Shown here: piece after piece, positions 23,148-29,932 of the stretch
How the letters are laid out: the number at the start of each line of letters is the position of its first letter
How positions within the stretch are numbered: position 1 is the stretch's first letter
NCBI GenBank assembly: GCA_017539215.1
Contig: JAFYHI010000010.1
Coordinates: 1-38,980, forward strand
From: Clostridia bacterium
GTDB taxonomy: Bacteria > Bacillota > Clostridia > Christensenellales > CAG-138
Direction: 5' to 3'
DNA length: 38,980 nt
Made by a program: the position numbers and the translations under genes
The notes under the pieces: generated by a model
The model's input: the letters and a program-made list of their open reading frames with translations, nothing else
Database searches by the model: none
What the model was told of the DNA's origin: nothing

Positions 23148-24581
23148 ATGAAGCTCAAACCTTTAGCCGCTGCGCTGCTTGCGCTTGCGTTTACCTTCCC
23201 GATAATGCCGGACTCCGAGGGAGTCGGCAGGACCCAGGCGCAGTACCCCGTATCCTCACAGTACAGCGCCGGCGTTTACTACTCAAACCTCATGGACGCG
23301 GACCTGACGGGCGACCTGCGGCGCGATTACGTCAACGTTGCGCTGTCGCAGGCGGGCTATCATGAGGGGAACTCGGTCTCGGACCTTGGCGGAGGCAACC
23401 TTAACGGCTGGCTCGACTATACCGAGTACGGCTACTGGTTCGGCACTCAGGTTCAGGACAGGGGCGGGCTTTACTCCCCGTGGTGCGCCATATTCGCCGC
23501 CTGGTGCGCAAGGCAGGCGTTCATTCCCGTTTCGGTGATAAGCAACGCGGCCTATGCAAGGATAGGCGTGAACCCGTACCATTTTCACATGGAGTACAGG
23601 GCGAAGGGCGAGTATCTTCCCAAGAGCGGAGACCTCATCTTTTACGACTTCACCGGCACGGGCGAAAAGTGGAGCCACGTCGGCATAGTCGCCTACGTTG
23701 AAAAGGACCGCGTCGTTACCGTCGAGGGCAATATGGACAAGCAGGTGCGCATGTTCCGCCGCCCCTTAAACAGCTCCATAATACGCGGCTACGGCGTGCC
23801 CGCGTACGCAAGCCCCGATACGCGCGCGTTCGACCTGTCATATTACACGCCGCCCACCGCCGCGCTGTACCCGGGCGCATCCGGGGCGGGCATAGGCTGG
23901 CTGCAGTGCGCGCTGCTGCACCTGGGCTACCCCTGCCCGGTGGACGGCAGCTTCGGCGATATGACAACCGCGCAGGTCCGCGCGTTTCAAAGGGACAACG
24001 GCATAAACACCACGGGCAACTGCGGGTCGCTGACCCGCGCCGCCCTGCACGCAAAGCTTGCCGAAAAGCAGATAGAGCCCGTGTCCCCCTCGCAGTTCCC
24101 CGTGCCCGCAAGGACGCTGCGCTGCGGCGACTCCGGTGACGACGTCATGTGGCTTCAGGCGGCGCTTCGCATAATGGGCTTTGACGCGCATACCACGGGC
24201 TATTTCGGCGAGCTTACGCTTGCGCGTGTAAAGCTCCTGCAAAGGACGTGGGGCATAACCCCCACGGGCAACCTCGGCCCCGTTACCCGTGAAAAGCTCC
24301 AAAAGGCCGTCAGCGGCCCCGGTCTGTACGTTCAGGGGCAGCTGCCCACGCAGTACCCCGTGCCCACGCGCACGCTTAAAAAGGGCAATTCCGGCAGCGA
24401 CGTAAAGTGGCTGCAGCACGCGCTTAAGGCGCTGGGCTGTTCAAGGCTGACCGGCACGGGCTATTTCGGCGACCTGACAGAGGAGTATGTCCGCCTGTTC
24501 CAAAGCACCTGCGGCCTGCCCGTAAACGGCGTGTTCGACAAGACCTGCCGCGACAGGCTCATAGCTTTGTTCGATAATTAG
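23148..24581 (+). CDS. Secreted CHAP hydrolase with three peptidoglycan-binding repeats
   Basis: This 477-residue protein is a paralogue of the preceding one and shares the same plan. It has a signal peptide, then a CHAP domain with Cys113 in SPWCAIFAAWCARQAF and His177 in KWSHVGIV, then three peptidoglycan-binding repeats instead of four. Several loops in the repeats carry extra Cys residues (CALLHLGYPCP, STCGLP). The first repeat is the most diverged. AGGAGG precedes ATG 23148, 41 bases after the previous stop with no terminator between. The tandem copies imply a local duplication followed by divergence. Confidence 0.92.
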   Translation: MKLKPLAAALLALAFTFPIMPDSEGVGRTQAQYPVSSQYSAGVYYSNLMDADLTGDLRRDYVNVALSQAGYHEGNSVSDLGGGNLNGWLDYTEYGYWFGTQVQDRGGLYSPWCAIFAAWCARQAFIPVSVISNAAYARIGVNPYHFHMEYRAKGEYLPKSGDLIFYDFTGTGEKWSHVGIVAYVEKDRVVTVEGNMDKQVRMFRRPLNSSIIRGYGVPAYASPDTRAFDLSYYTPPTAALYPGASGAGIGWLQCALLHLGYPCPVDGSFGDMTTAQVRAFQRDNGINTTGNCGSLTRAALHAKLAEKQIEPVSPSQFPVPARTLRCGDSGDDVMWLQAALRIMGFDAHTTGYFGELTLARVKLLQRTWGITPTGNLGPVTREKLQKAVSGPGLYVQGQLPTQYPVPTRTLKKGNSGSDVKWLQHALKALGCSRLTGTGYFGDLTEEYVRLFQSTCGLPVNGVFDKTCRDRLIALFDN

Positions 24582-24601
24582 TTCCGAAAGGAGTTTTGTT
24601 A

Positions 24602-25216
24602 ATGCATAAAAGGACTTTTGGGGCGCTTGCGCTTGCGCTGCTGCTCTTTGTGGCCGCGCTTTGCGGCTGTACGCGAAAGAAGCAGGACCTGCCCGTTATA
24701 ACGGGCGAGCCCACGCAGCAGGCCGCGGCGACGAGCGAGCCCACGCAGGACTTCAACCTGATAACCTCCGCGCCGACGCAGGAGCAGACGCAGGAGCCGA
24801 CGCAGGAGGCGACGGCGGCTCCGACCGAGGCTCCGACCGAGGCCCCCACCGAGGCGCCCACGAACGCGCCCGTCAGCGAGGACGGCAAGTACTTCTCAAA
24901 GGATGAGGTCGCCCTCTACATCCACCTTTACGGGCACCTGCCCTCCAACTTCATTACGAAGAACGAGGCAAGGAAGCTCGGCTGGACGGGCGGCAAGCTG
25001 GAGCCCTACGCGCCGGGCTGCGCGATAGGCGGCGACCACTTCGGCAATTACGAGGGGCTTCTGCCCAAGGCGCAGGGCCGCAAATACACCGAATGCGACA
25101 TAGACACCAAGGGCAAGCCGCGCGGCGCAAAGAGGATAATATTCTCCAACGACGGGCTTATCTACTACACCGCCGACCATTACGAAACATTCACGCTTTT
25201 ATACGGAGGGGATTGA
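24602..25216 (+). CDS. Lipid-anchored barnase-type ribonuclease
   Basis: The 204-residue protein starts with a lipoprotein signal (lipobox LCGC, Cys23), then a 70-residue Pro/Thr/Glu/Ala/Gln-rich stalk (repeated APTE), then a barnase-like guanyl-specific RNase at residues 97-204. Aligned with B. amyloliquefaciens barnase, Lys27, Glu73, Arg83, Arg87 and His102 correspond to Lys120, Glu164, Arg174, Arg178 and His193, with the same spacing between the last four. GWTGGKL, SIGGD-like AIGGDHFGN and TADHYETFT also match. It is thus likely active, tethered on the outer membrane face. Barnase itself is secreted and free; a lipobox is unusual. GAAAGGAG lies 8 bases before ATG 24602. The barstar gene follows after one base. 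Confidence 0.93.
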   Translation: MHKRTFGALALALLLFVAALCGCTRKKQDLPVITGEPTQQAAATSEPTQDFNLITSAPTQEQTQEPTQEATAAPTEAPTEAPTEAPTNAPVSEDGKYFSKDEVALYIHLYGHLPSNFITKNEARKLGWTGGKLEPYAPGCAIGGDHFGNYEGLLPKAQGRKYTECDIDTKGKPRGAKRIIFSNDGLIYYTADHYETFTLLYGGD

Positions 25217-25217
25217 T

Positions 25218-25487
25218 ATGCGCACACTTACAGTTGACGCCTCAAGCTTTGTTTCAAAGCACGAAATGCACGAGGCCCTGCGCGCCGTGCTCGGGCAGGA
25301 GTATTATTGGGGCAGCAACCTCGACGCCCTTCACGACTGCCTTACCATGGTGTTTGAGCCGACCACGCTCGTCATCAAAAACTGGTCCGCCGCCGTGCGA
25401 AACCTCGGCGATTACGCCAACCGCCTTTGGCACGTGCTGGACGATTCCGCCGAGGAGAACCCCTGCTTCAGCGCGGTGATAGAATAA
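25218..25487 (+). CDS. Barstar-family ribonuclease inhibitor
   Basis: The 89-residue protein has the length of barstar and its key binding segment: EYYWGSNLDALHDCL, with Asp36 and Asp40 corresponding to barstar Asp35 and Asp39, which contact the barnase active site. One residue (Trp31) is inserted, and barstar Trp38 is His39. A later acidic stretch (DDSAEEN) may replace Glu76. It has no signal peptide and should be cytoplasmic, protecting the cell from RNase made before export. It begins one base after the RNase stop, with GGAGGGG as ribosome binding site, so the two are translationally linked. Confidence 0.93.
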   Translation: MRTLTVDASSFVSKHEMHEALRAVLGQEYYWGSNLDALHDCLTMVFEPTTLVIKNWSAAVRNLGDYANRLWHVLDDSAEENPCFSAVIE

Positions 25488-25507
25488 AAGGAGCTGCATC
25501 GCAAATG

Positions 25508-25533
25508 AAAAAGCCTGCTTGCGCGGGCTTTTT
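25508..25533. terminator. Bidirectional terminator between barstar and aroB
   Basis: AAAAAGCCTGC pairs with GCGGGCTTTTT (one G-U) around TTGC; T-runs occur in both directions. It ends the hydrolase-RNase operon and the convergent aroB. Confidence 0.92.
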
Positions 25534-25539
25534 GTGCGT

Positions 25540-26586
25540 TTATCGACCCTGTGCGGCTATGGAGCCAAGCAGCTTTTCGGCGTCCCCGAAGGGGAGCTTT
25601 TTTCTTACCGGCCGGCCGAGCTTCTCAAGGAGTATAAAGTCGAGGTTCGCCCCGTCGGACTTCTTGTCGCGGCGGAGGTAGGGCAGGGCGGGGGAGAGGC
25701 GCGGCTCAAAATCGGTATCGAGGCCGGCCTTTTCACAGGCCGAAAGCAGCGCGTCAAATACGCCCGCGCGGGTCACGCCCAGGCGTTCGCCCAGGCGCAC
25801 GGCGGCAAGCATACCGTAGGCCACGGCCTGCCCGTGAGAAACGGCAAAGCCGCAGGCCGCCTCTATCGCGTGACCGACCGTGTGGCCGAAATTCAATATG
25901 CGGCGTTCGCCCGTGTCGTGTTCGTCCTGCGCCACGAACCCGCGTTTTATGCGTACGCAGGTGCTGATGAGCGCCTCGTCGGGAGCCCCGCGCGAAACGC
26001 GCTCCAATATGCCGGGATCCGCTATCGCGCCGTATTTTATAACCTCTCCCATGCCGCAGACGCGTTCACGCTCGGGCAGGGTCTTCAAAAAATCCACGTC
26101 GCAGACTACCGCCTTTGGGTGGGCGAAAACGCCTATGCGGTTCTTGCACCCCGCGTGATCCACGCCGGTCTTTCCGCCGTATGCGCTGTCGGTCTGAGAA
26201 ACGACCGTCGTGGGCGCAAGTATAAAGGGTATGCCGCGCAGGTACGTCGCCGCGGCAAACGCCGCCGTGTCGCCCGTCACGCCGCCGCCCAGTATCACCG
26301 CGCCGTCCGCCCGCGTGAAGCCCGCGTCGTTCAAAAAAGCGTATATCTCGCTTGCCTTTTCAAGGGTCTTTTGAGCCTCGCTCACATTTAGCGGCATCAG
26401 CGTGCAGCCCGGGCCGAGCGCGTCCTGCGCCGCCCGTATATGGGCAGACGGCAGGTTTGCGTCCGCAATAAGGGCGCACCGCCCTCCGGGAAAGGCCGCC
26501 TGCGCCTCGCGGGAAAAAAGGCTCGCCGCGCCGGGCCCGATGTATGCGTTATAGCCCCCGCCGACGGGGAATTCAACAGTCGTCAT
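25540..26586 (-). CDS. aroB: 3-dehydroquinate synthase
   Basis: The 348-residue protein has the AroB signature: ALIADANLPSAH in the N-terminal domain, VILGGGVTGDTAAFAAATYLRG with the NAD-binding glycines, FILAPTTVVSQTDSAYGGKTG, the metal-site region MGEVIKYGAI, and LNFGHTVGHAIE with the zinc-binding histidines. It converts DAHP to 3-dehydroquinate in the shikimate pathway. Its length is normal. GGGGAGG precedes ATG 26586. It is a single minus-strand gene with its own promoter; no other aro genes are in the window. Confidence 0.97.
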   Translation of the reverse strand: MTTVEFPVGGGYNAYIGPGAASLFSREAQAAFPGGRCALIADANLPSAHIRAAQDALGPGCTLMPLNVSEAQKTLEKASEIYAFLNDAGFTRADGAVILGGGVTGDTAAFAAATYLRGIPFILAPTTVVSQTDSAYGGKTGVDHAGCKNRIGVFAHPKAVVCDVDFLKTLPERERVCGMGEVIKYGAIADPGILERVSRGAPDEALISTCVRIKRGFVAQDEHDTGERRILNFGHTVGHAIEAACGFAVSHGQAVAYGMLAAVRLGERLGVTRAGVFDALLSACEKAGLDTDFEPRLSPALPYLRRDKKSDGANLDFILLEKLGRPVRKKLPFGDAEKLLGSIAAQGR

Positions 26587-26627
26587 ATCCGCCTCCCCCG
26601 CGCATAAGCCGCGCGGTTCCTGTCAAT

Positions 26628-26656
26628 AATATAACTCAAAGGTCGAGTTTTTGCAA
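26628..26656 (-). promoter_or_regulatory. Candidate promoter for aroB
   Basis: On the minus strand TTGCAA (26651-26656) and TATATT (26628-26633) are 17 bases apart. The same intergenic region must hold the spoIIA promoter on the plus strand; I could not locate a convincing SigH-type one. Confidence 0.6.
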
Positions 26657-26737
26657 TCGACAAAGGCCGCGTTTTTTCGAGGCAGGGCTTTTTTTGCATT
26701 CGCAGAACATCAGACAAAAAACAAAAGGAGGCTGTGT

Positions 26738-27049
26738 ATGCTTTTGATACGGGAGGGCGGAGTGCTCACGGCGGTGCTTTCGGGCGAGCTGGACGAGCAT
26801 TCGGCGGCGTCCGTGCGCCGTGAGATAGACTCCGCGCTTGATGGGGGCGGGGCGGAAAGGCTCGTTTTCGACCTTGGCGGAGTCACGTTTATGGACAGCG
26901 CGGGCATTGGAGTGCTGCTCGGCAGATACCGAAAGACGGCGGCAGCGGGCGGCAGTATGGGTATAATCAACGCCCGGGGCGGCGTTGACAGGCTTTTGAG
27001 GATGTCCGGCGTTTACACGCTGTGCGATAAAAGGAGGGACGAACGGTGA
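26738..27049 (+). CDS. spoIIAA: Anti-sigma F factor antagonist
   Basis: The 103-residue STAS-domain protein matches SpoIIAA in length and in VTFMDSAGIGVLLGRYRKT, which holds the serine phosphorylated by SpoIIAB. A later VDRLLRMSGVY also fits. Unphosphorylated SpoIIAA frees SigF from SpoIIAB in the forespore. AAAGGAGG precedes ATG 26738; a longer frame reaching 26651 has no such site. Its stop overlaps the next start (GTGA). It is the first gene of the spoIIA operon. Confidence 0.95.
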   Translation: MLLIREGGVLTAVLSGELDEHSAASVRREIDSALDGGGAERLVFDLGGVTFMDSAGIGVLLGRYRKTAAAGGSMGIINARGGVDRLLRMSGVYTLCDKRRDER

Positions 27050-27468
27050 ACGGATTGAGGACAAGCTTTCCGGCGGTATCGCGCAATGAGGCGCTTGCGC
27101 GCGGGCTTGCAGCGCAGTTTCTTATGCTGATGGACCCCACCGTGGAGGAGCTCTCCGACGTCAAAACGGCGGTTTCTGAAGCGGTGACAAATGCGGTAGT
27201 CCACGCCTACCGGGGGCGAAAAGGCGAGGTAAGCCTTGAGTTTTCCGAGGCTGACGGCGAGCTTACCGTATCGGTTTCGGATACGGGTCGGGGCATAGAG
27301 GACGTTGAGCTTGCACGCACGCCCTTTTATACCACGGCTCCCGAAGCGGAGCGGACGGGGCTTGGCTTTGCGGTGATGGAGGCATTCATGGATTCGGTCG
27401 AGGTGGAGTCCGCCCCGGGCCGCGGTACGCGCGTTATAATGAAAAAACGCATAGGCGGCAATGCCTGA
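27046..27468 (+). CDS. spoIIAB: Anti-sigma F factor (serine kinase)
   Basis: The 140-residue protein has the GHKL ATPase motifs: N-box SEAVTNAVVHAY, G1 VSDTGRGIED, and the lid/G2 region ERTGLGFAVMEAFMD. It binds SigF and phosphorylates SpoIIAA. The start is GTG 27046, overlapping the SpoIIAA stop, with AAAGGAGG 9-10 bases upstream. The length is normal for the family. Confidence 0.95.
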   Translation: MNGLRTSFPAVSRNEALARGLAAQFLMLMDPTVEELSDVKTAVSEAVTNAVVHAYRGRKGEVSLEFSEADGELTVSVSDTGRGIEDVELARTPFYTTAPEAERTGLGFAVMEAFMDSVEVESAPGRGTRVIMKKRIGGNA

Positions 27469-28114
27469 GGCGCTGTCGGAGGGGCGCGTCAAGGAATGCC
27501 TGCCCCTTGTGCGGGCGGCGGCGCGGCGCTTTGCCGGGCGCGGTATGCCCATGGAAGACCTTGTGCAGACCGGAGCCGTCGGCCTTGTGCGGGCGGCGCA
27601 AAGCTATTGCGGCGGCGGCCCCGCCGCCTTTTCGACGTACGCGTTTGCATTTATCGTGGGCGAGATACGCCACGCCCTGCGCGAAAACGGACAGGTGAAG
27701 GCGGGACGGCGCGTAAAGGCGGCTGCGTTCGAGTATGAAAGGCTGATATTGGAGGGGACGCCGAAAGAACGCGCGGCGGCAGCCCTGGGTTTTGCCCCGG
27801 AGGAGCTTGAATGCCTGCTTGCGGCGCTTGAACCCTGCGCGCCGCTTGAAGCGGGCTGCGCCGCCGCCCCGGACGACGTTGAAAAGACCGCGACGGACAG
27901 AGTGCTGGTGCGGGAGCTTTTGCGCGCCCTGGACCCGGCCGCGCGCAGGCTCGTGGAGCTGCGCTTTTTTGACTGCCTTACCCAAAAGGAGGCGGCCCAA
28001 AAGCTTGGCATGGGGCAGGCGCAGGCCTCTCGTGCCGAAAAAAAGGCGCTTTTACGGCTGCGTGCCGCTGCGCAGGGCGGCGAAACTCAAAATATATTTG
28101 GCAATTCCGATTAA
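27461..28114 (+). CDS. sigF: Forespore sigma factor SigF, short and divergent
   Basis: The 217-residue protein is the third gene of the spoIIA operon. Region 2 is visible in MEDLVQTGAVGLVRAAQSY and FSTYAFAFIVGEIRHALREN; region 4 in LVELRFFDCLTQKEAAQKL and ASRAEKKAL. It is about 35-40 residues shorter than the B. subtilis protein, mainly in the N-terminus and the region 3 linker. The usual FD-x-x-x-x-x-FSTYA stretch reads CGGGPAAFSTYA. ATG 27461 overlaps the SpoIIAB stop and has only a weak ribosome binding site (AGGCGG), as in a coupled gene. Operon position makes the identity nearly certain. Confidence 0.9.
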   Translation: MPEALSEGRVKECLPLVRAAARRFAGRGMPMEDLVQTGAVGLVRAAQSYCGGGPAAFSTYAFAFIVGEIRHALRENGQVKAGRRVKAAAFEYERLILEGTPKERAAAALGFAPEELECLLAALEPCAPLEAGCAAAPDDVEKTATDRVLVRELLRALDPAARRLVELRFFDCLTQKEAAQKLGMGQAQASRAEKKALLRLRAAAQGGETQNIFGNSD

Positions 28115-28119
28115 AAATG

Positions 28120-28148
28120 TTGACACGGCCCCGCGGTGGTGATATCAT
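28120..28148 (+). promoter_or_regulatory. SigA-type promoter of the heat-shock operon
   Basis: TTGACA (28120-28125) and TATCAT (28143-28148) are 17 bases apart. The -35 box begins five bases after the sigF stop. The CIRCE operator lies directly downstream. Confidence 0.9.
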
Positions 28149-28151
28149 ACT

Positions 28152-28180
28152 GTTAGCACTCGAAAGGGATGAGTGCTAAC
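28152..28180 (+). promoter_or_regulatory. CIRCE operator (HrcA binding site)
   Basis: TTAGCACTC (28153-28161), a 9-base spacer and GAGTGCTAA (28171-28179) form the perfect CIRCE consensus, with an extra G/C pair at the ends. It overlaps the transcription start and would be bound by HrcA, which GroEL keeps active. Confidence 0.98.
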
Positions 28181-28208
28181 AACATTCAAAGCGAAAGGGA
28201 GTGACGGC

Positions 28209-29246
28209 ATGAGTGAAAACAAAGGTCTTCTTGACATACGCAAGATGCGCATACTGCAGGCCATTGTTGACGACTATATCATGACGGCCGCACCCGTTGG
28301 CAGCCGCACCGTTTCAAAGCGGAGCGATATGGGCCTTTCGCCCGCCACCATAAGGAACGAGATGAGCGACCTGACGGAGCTGGGCTTTTTGGAACAGCCG
28401 CACACCTCCGCGGGGCGCATCCCCTCCGAAAAGGCGTACAGGCTTTACGTCAACCATCTGATGGATTCCGCCAAGCTGACAGACGACGAGGCGGACTACA
28501 TCAAAAAGCATCTTGACACCAGGGTGCATGAGGTGAGCGAGGTGATCCGCCAGACCGCCCGCGTCATATCCGATATGACGAACTACACCTCAATGGTAAT
28601 GGTGCCGCAGTTCTCGGCGCTCAAGGTAAAGCGGGTCACGCTGATACCCGTGTCCGAGGGCAGCGCAATGGCGGTGGTTGTGACGAACACGGGCGTGACC
28701 AAAAACGCCATGATAAGGATACCCGAGGCGCTTTCGCCGGAGGATATAGAAAAGCTTTCAAAGCTCATCACGCAGAAGCTGGACGGTCATAAGCTCAATG
28801 AGGCTGTGGAGTCCGTGCTGCCGCAGATAAGGGCGGAGATAGGCGAACAGGCCGACGCCGTTTGCGAGATGATCGAGGATATCGAGCGGAGCATGTCCGA
28901 AACGAACGTTGAGGTGGTGGGCGCAAGCAACATACTCGACTACCCCGAGTACAGCGACGCCGCCAAGGCAAGGCAGTTTTTGACGGAGGTCGAAACGGGC
29001 AGCTATCTGCAAAAGGTGCTTGCGGAGTCCTCCGACGTTGAAATGAGCGTAAGGATAGGCACCGAAAACGACAACCCCGAGATGCAGGATTGCTCGGTCG
29101 TGACCGTAACGTACAAGGCAGGCGGCAAAAACATAGGCACTATGGGCGTTGTCGGCCCCACCCGCATGGACTACGGCAAGGTCATGGCGGTGCTTAAATA
29201 CATGAGCAGCAGCCTGAGCGAGATTTTGAGCAAGCTGTTGAAATAA
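28209..29246 (+). CDS. hrcA: Heat-inducible transcription repressor
   Basis: The 345-residue protein has the HrcA winged-helix N-terminus (ILQAIVDDYIMTAAPVGSRT; LSPATIRNEMSDLTELGFLE; HTSAGRIPSEKAYRLYV) and the long GAF-like C-terminal part. It represses its own operon through CIRCE. ATG 28209 is chosen over a GTG at 28173 because it has AAAGGGAG upstream and the GTG lies inside CIRCE. It is the first gene of hrcA-grpE-dnaK-dnaJ. Confidence 0.97.
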   Translation: MSENKGLLDIRKMRILQAIVDDYIMTAAPVGSRTVSKRSDMGLSPATIRNEMSDLTELGFLEQPHTSAGRIPSEKAYRLYVNHLMDSAKLTDDEADYIKKHLDTRVHEVSEVIRQTARVISDMTNYTSMVMVPQFSALKVKRVTLIPVSEGSAMAVVVTNTGVTKNAMIRIPEALSPEDIEKLSKLITQKLDGHKLNEAVESVLPQIRAEIGEQADAVCEMIEDIERSMSETNVEVVGASNILDYPEYSDAAKARQFLTEVETGSYLQKVLAESSDVEMSVRIGTENDNPEMQDCSVVTVTYKAGGKNIGTMGVVGPTRMDYGKVMAVLKYMSSSLSEILSKLLK

Positions 29247-29257
29247 GGTGATGGCAA

Positions 29258-29875
29258 ATGTCAAGAAAAGGAAAAAGGAAAGCAGCGAAAATGGCAGAAG
29301 AGAAACTGAACGAACAGCCCGCAGAGGAGCTTGCAGACGCAAAGACGCAGCCCGAAGAGGCCGAAAAGGAACCCGCGGAGCAAAAGCAGGAGCCCGTGTA
29401 CGAGCCGATGACGCTTACCGCGGAAGAGGTCAAGGCTCTGCGTGAAAAGCTCGACAAGCTTCAGGAGGACCGCGACGATGCGGTGCGTCAGGCGCAAAGG
29501 CTGCAGGCGGAGTTTGAAAATTACCGCAAGCGCAACGCCCAGATAGCCGCAGACAGCCGCGACGACGGCGTGCGTGAAACGGTAAAGGCCCTGCTTCCGG
29601 TGGCGGACAATTTTGAACGGGCGCTTGAAAACGCCCCCGAGGACGCATTTGCCGAGGGCATACGCAACATATCAAAACAGTTTGAAACGGCGCTTCGCAA
29701 ATGCGGCGCTGAGGAGATAGAGGCAGAGGGCGAGTTCGATCCGAAACTGCACGACGCCGTGATGAAGGACAGCGTTGAGGGCGTGCCTTCGGGGCACATT
29801 ACCGCCGTGCTGCAGAAGGGCTGGCGCGTAAAGGGCAAAATAGTCCGCTACTCAATGGTAAAGGTAAACGAGTGA
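29258..29875 (+). CDS. grpE: Nucleotide exchange factor GrpE
   Basis: The 205-residue protein has an acidic, disordered first 50 residues, a long helix (RDDAVRQAQRLQAEFENYRKR), then the C-terminal beta domain with LLPVADNFERAL, FDPKLHDAV and LQKGWRVKGKIVRYSMVKV. It releases ADP from DnaK. ATG 29258 lies 11 bases after the hrcA stop with AAGGTG upstream; Met12 is a possible alternative start. Confidence 0.96.
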   Translation: MSRKGKRKAAKMAEEKLNEQPAEELADAKTQPEEAEKEPAEQKQEPVYEPMTLTAEEVKALREKLDKLQEDRDDAVRQAQRLQAEFENYRKRNAQIAADSRDDGVRETVKALLPVADNFERALENAPEDAFAEGIRNISKQFETALRKCGAEEIEAEGEFDPKLHDAVMKDSVEGVPSGHITAVLQKGWRVKGKIVRYSMVKVNE

Positions 29876-29932
29876 ACCCCCGAGGGGCGCACATAAATAA
29901 TTACGAACATAATCGAATGGAGGATTAATAAT

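Noticed and set aside
26657..26737. SigH-type promoter upstream of spoIIAA
   Set aside because: Only a poor match (AGGGCTT and AGAAC) could be found, which is not enough to call, although such a promoter is expected from other species.
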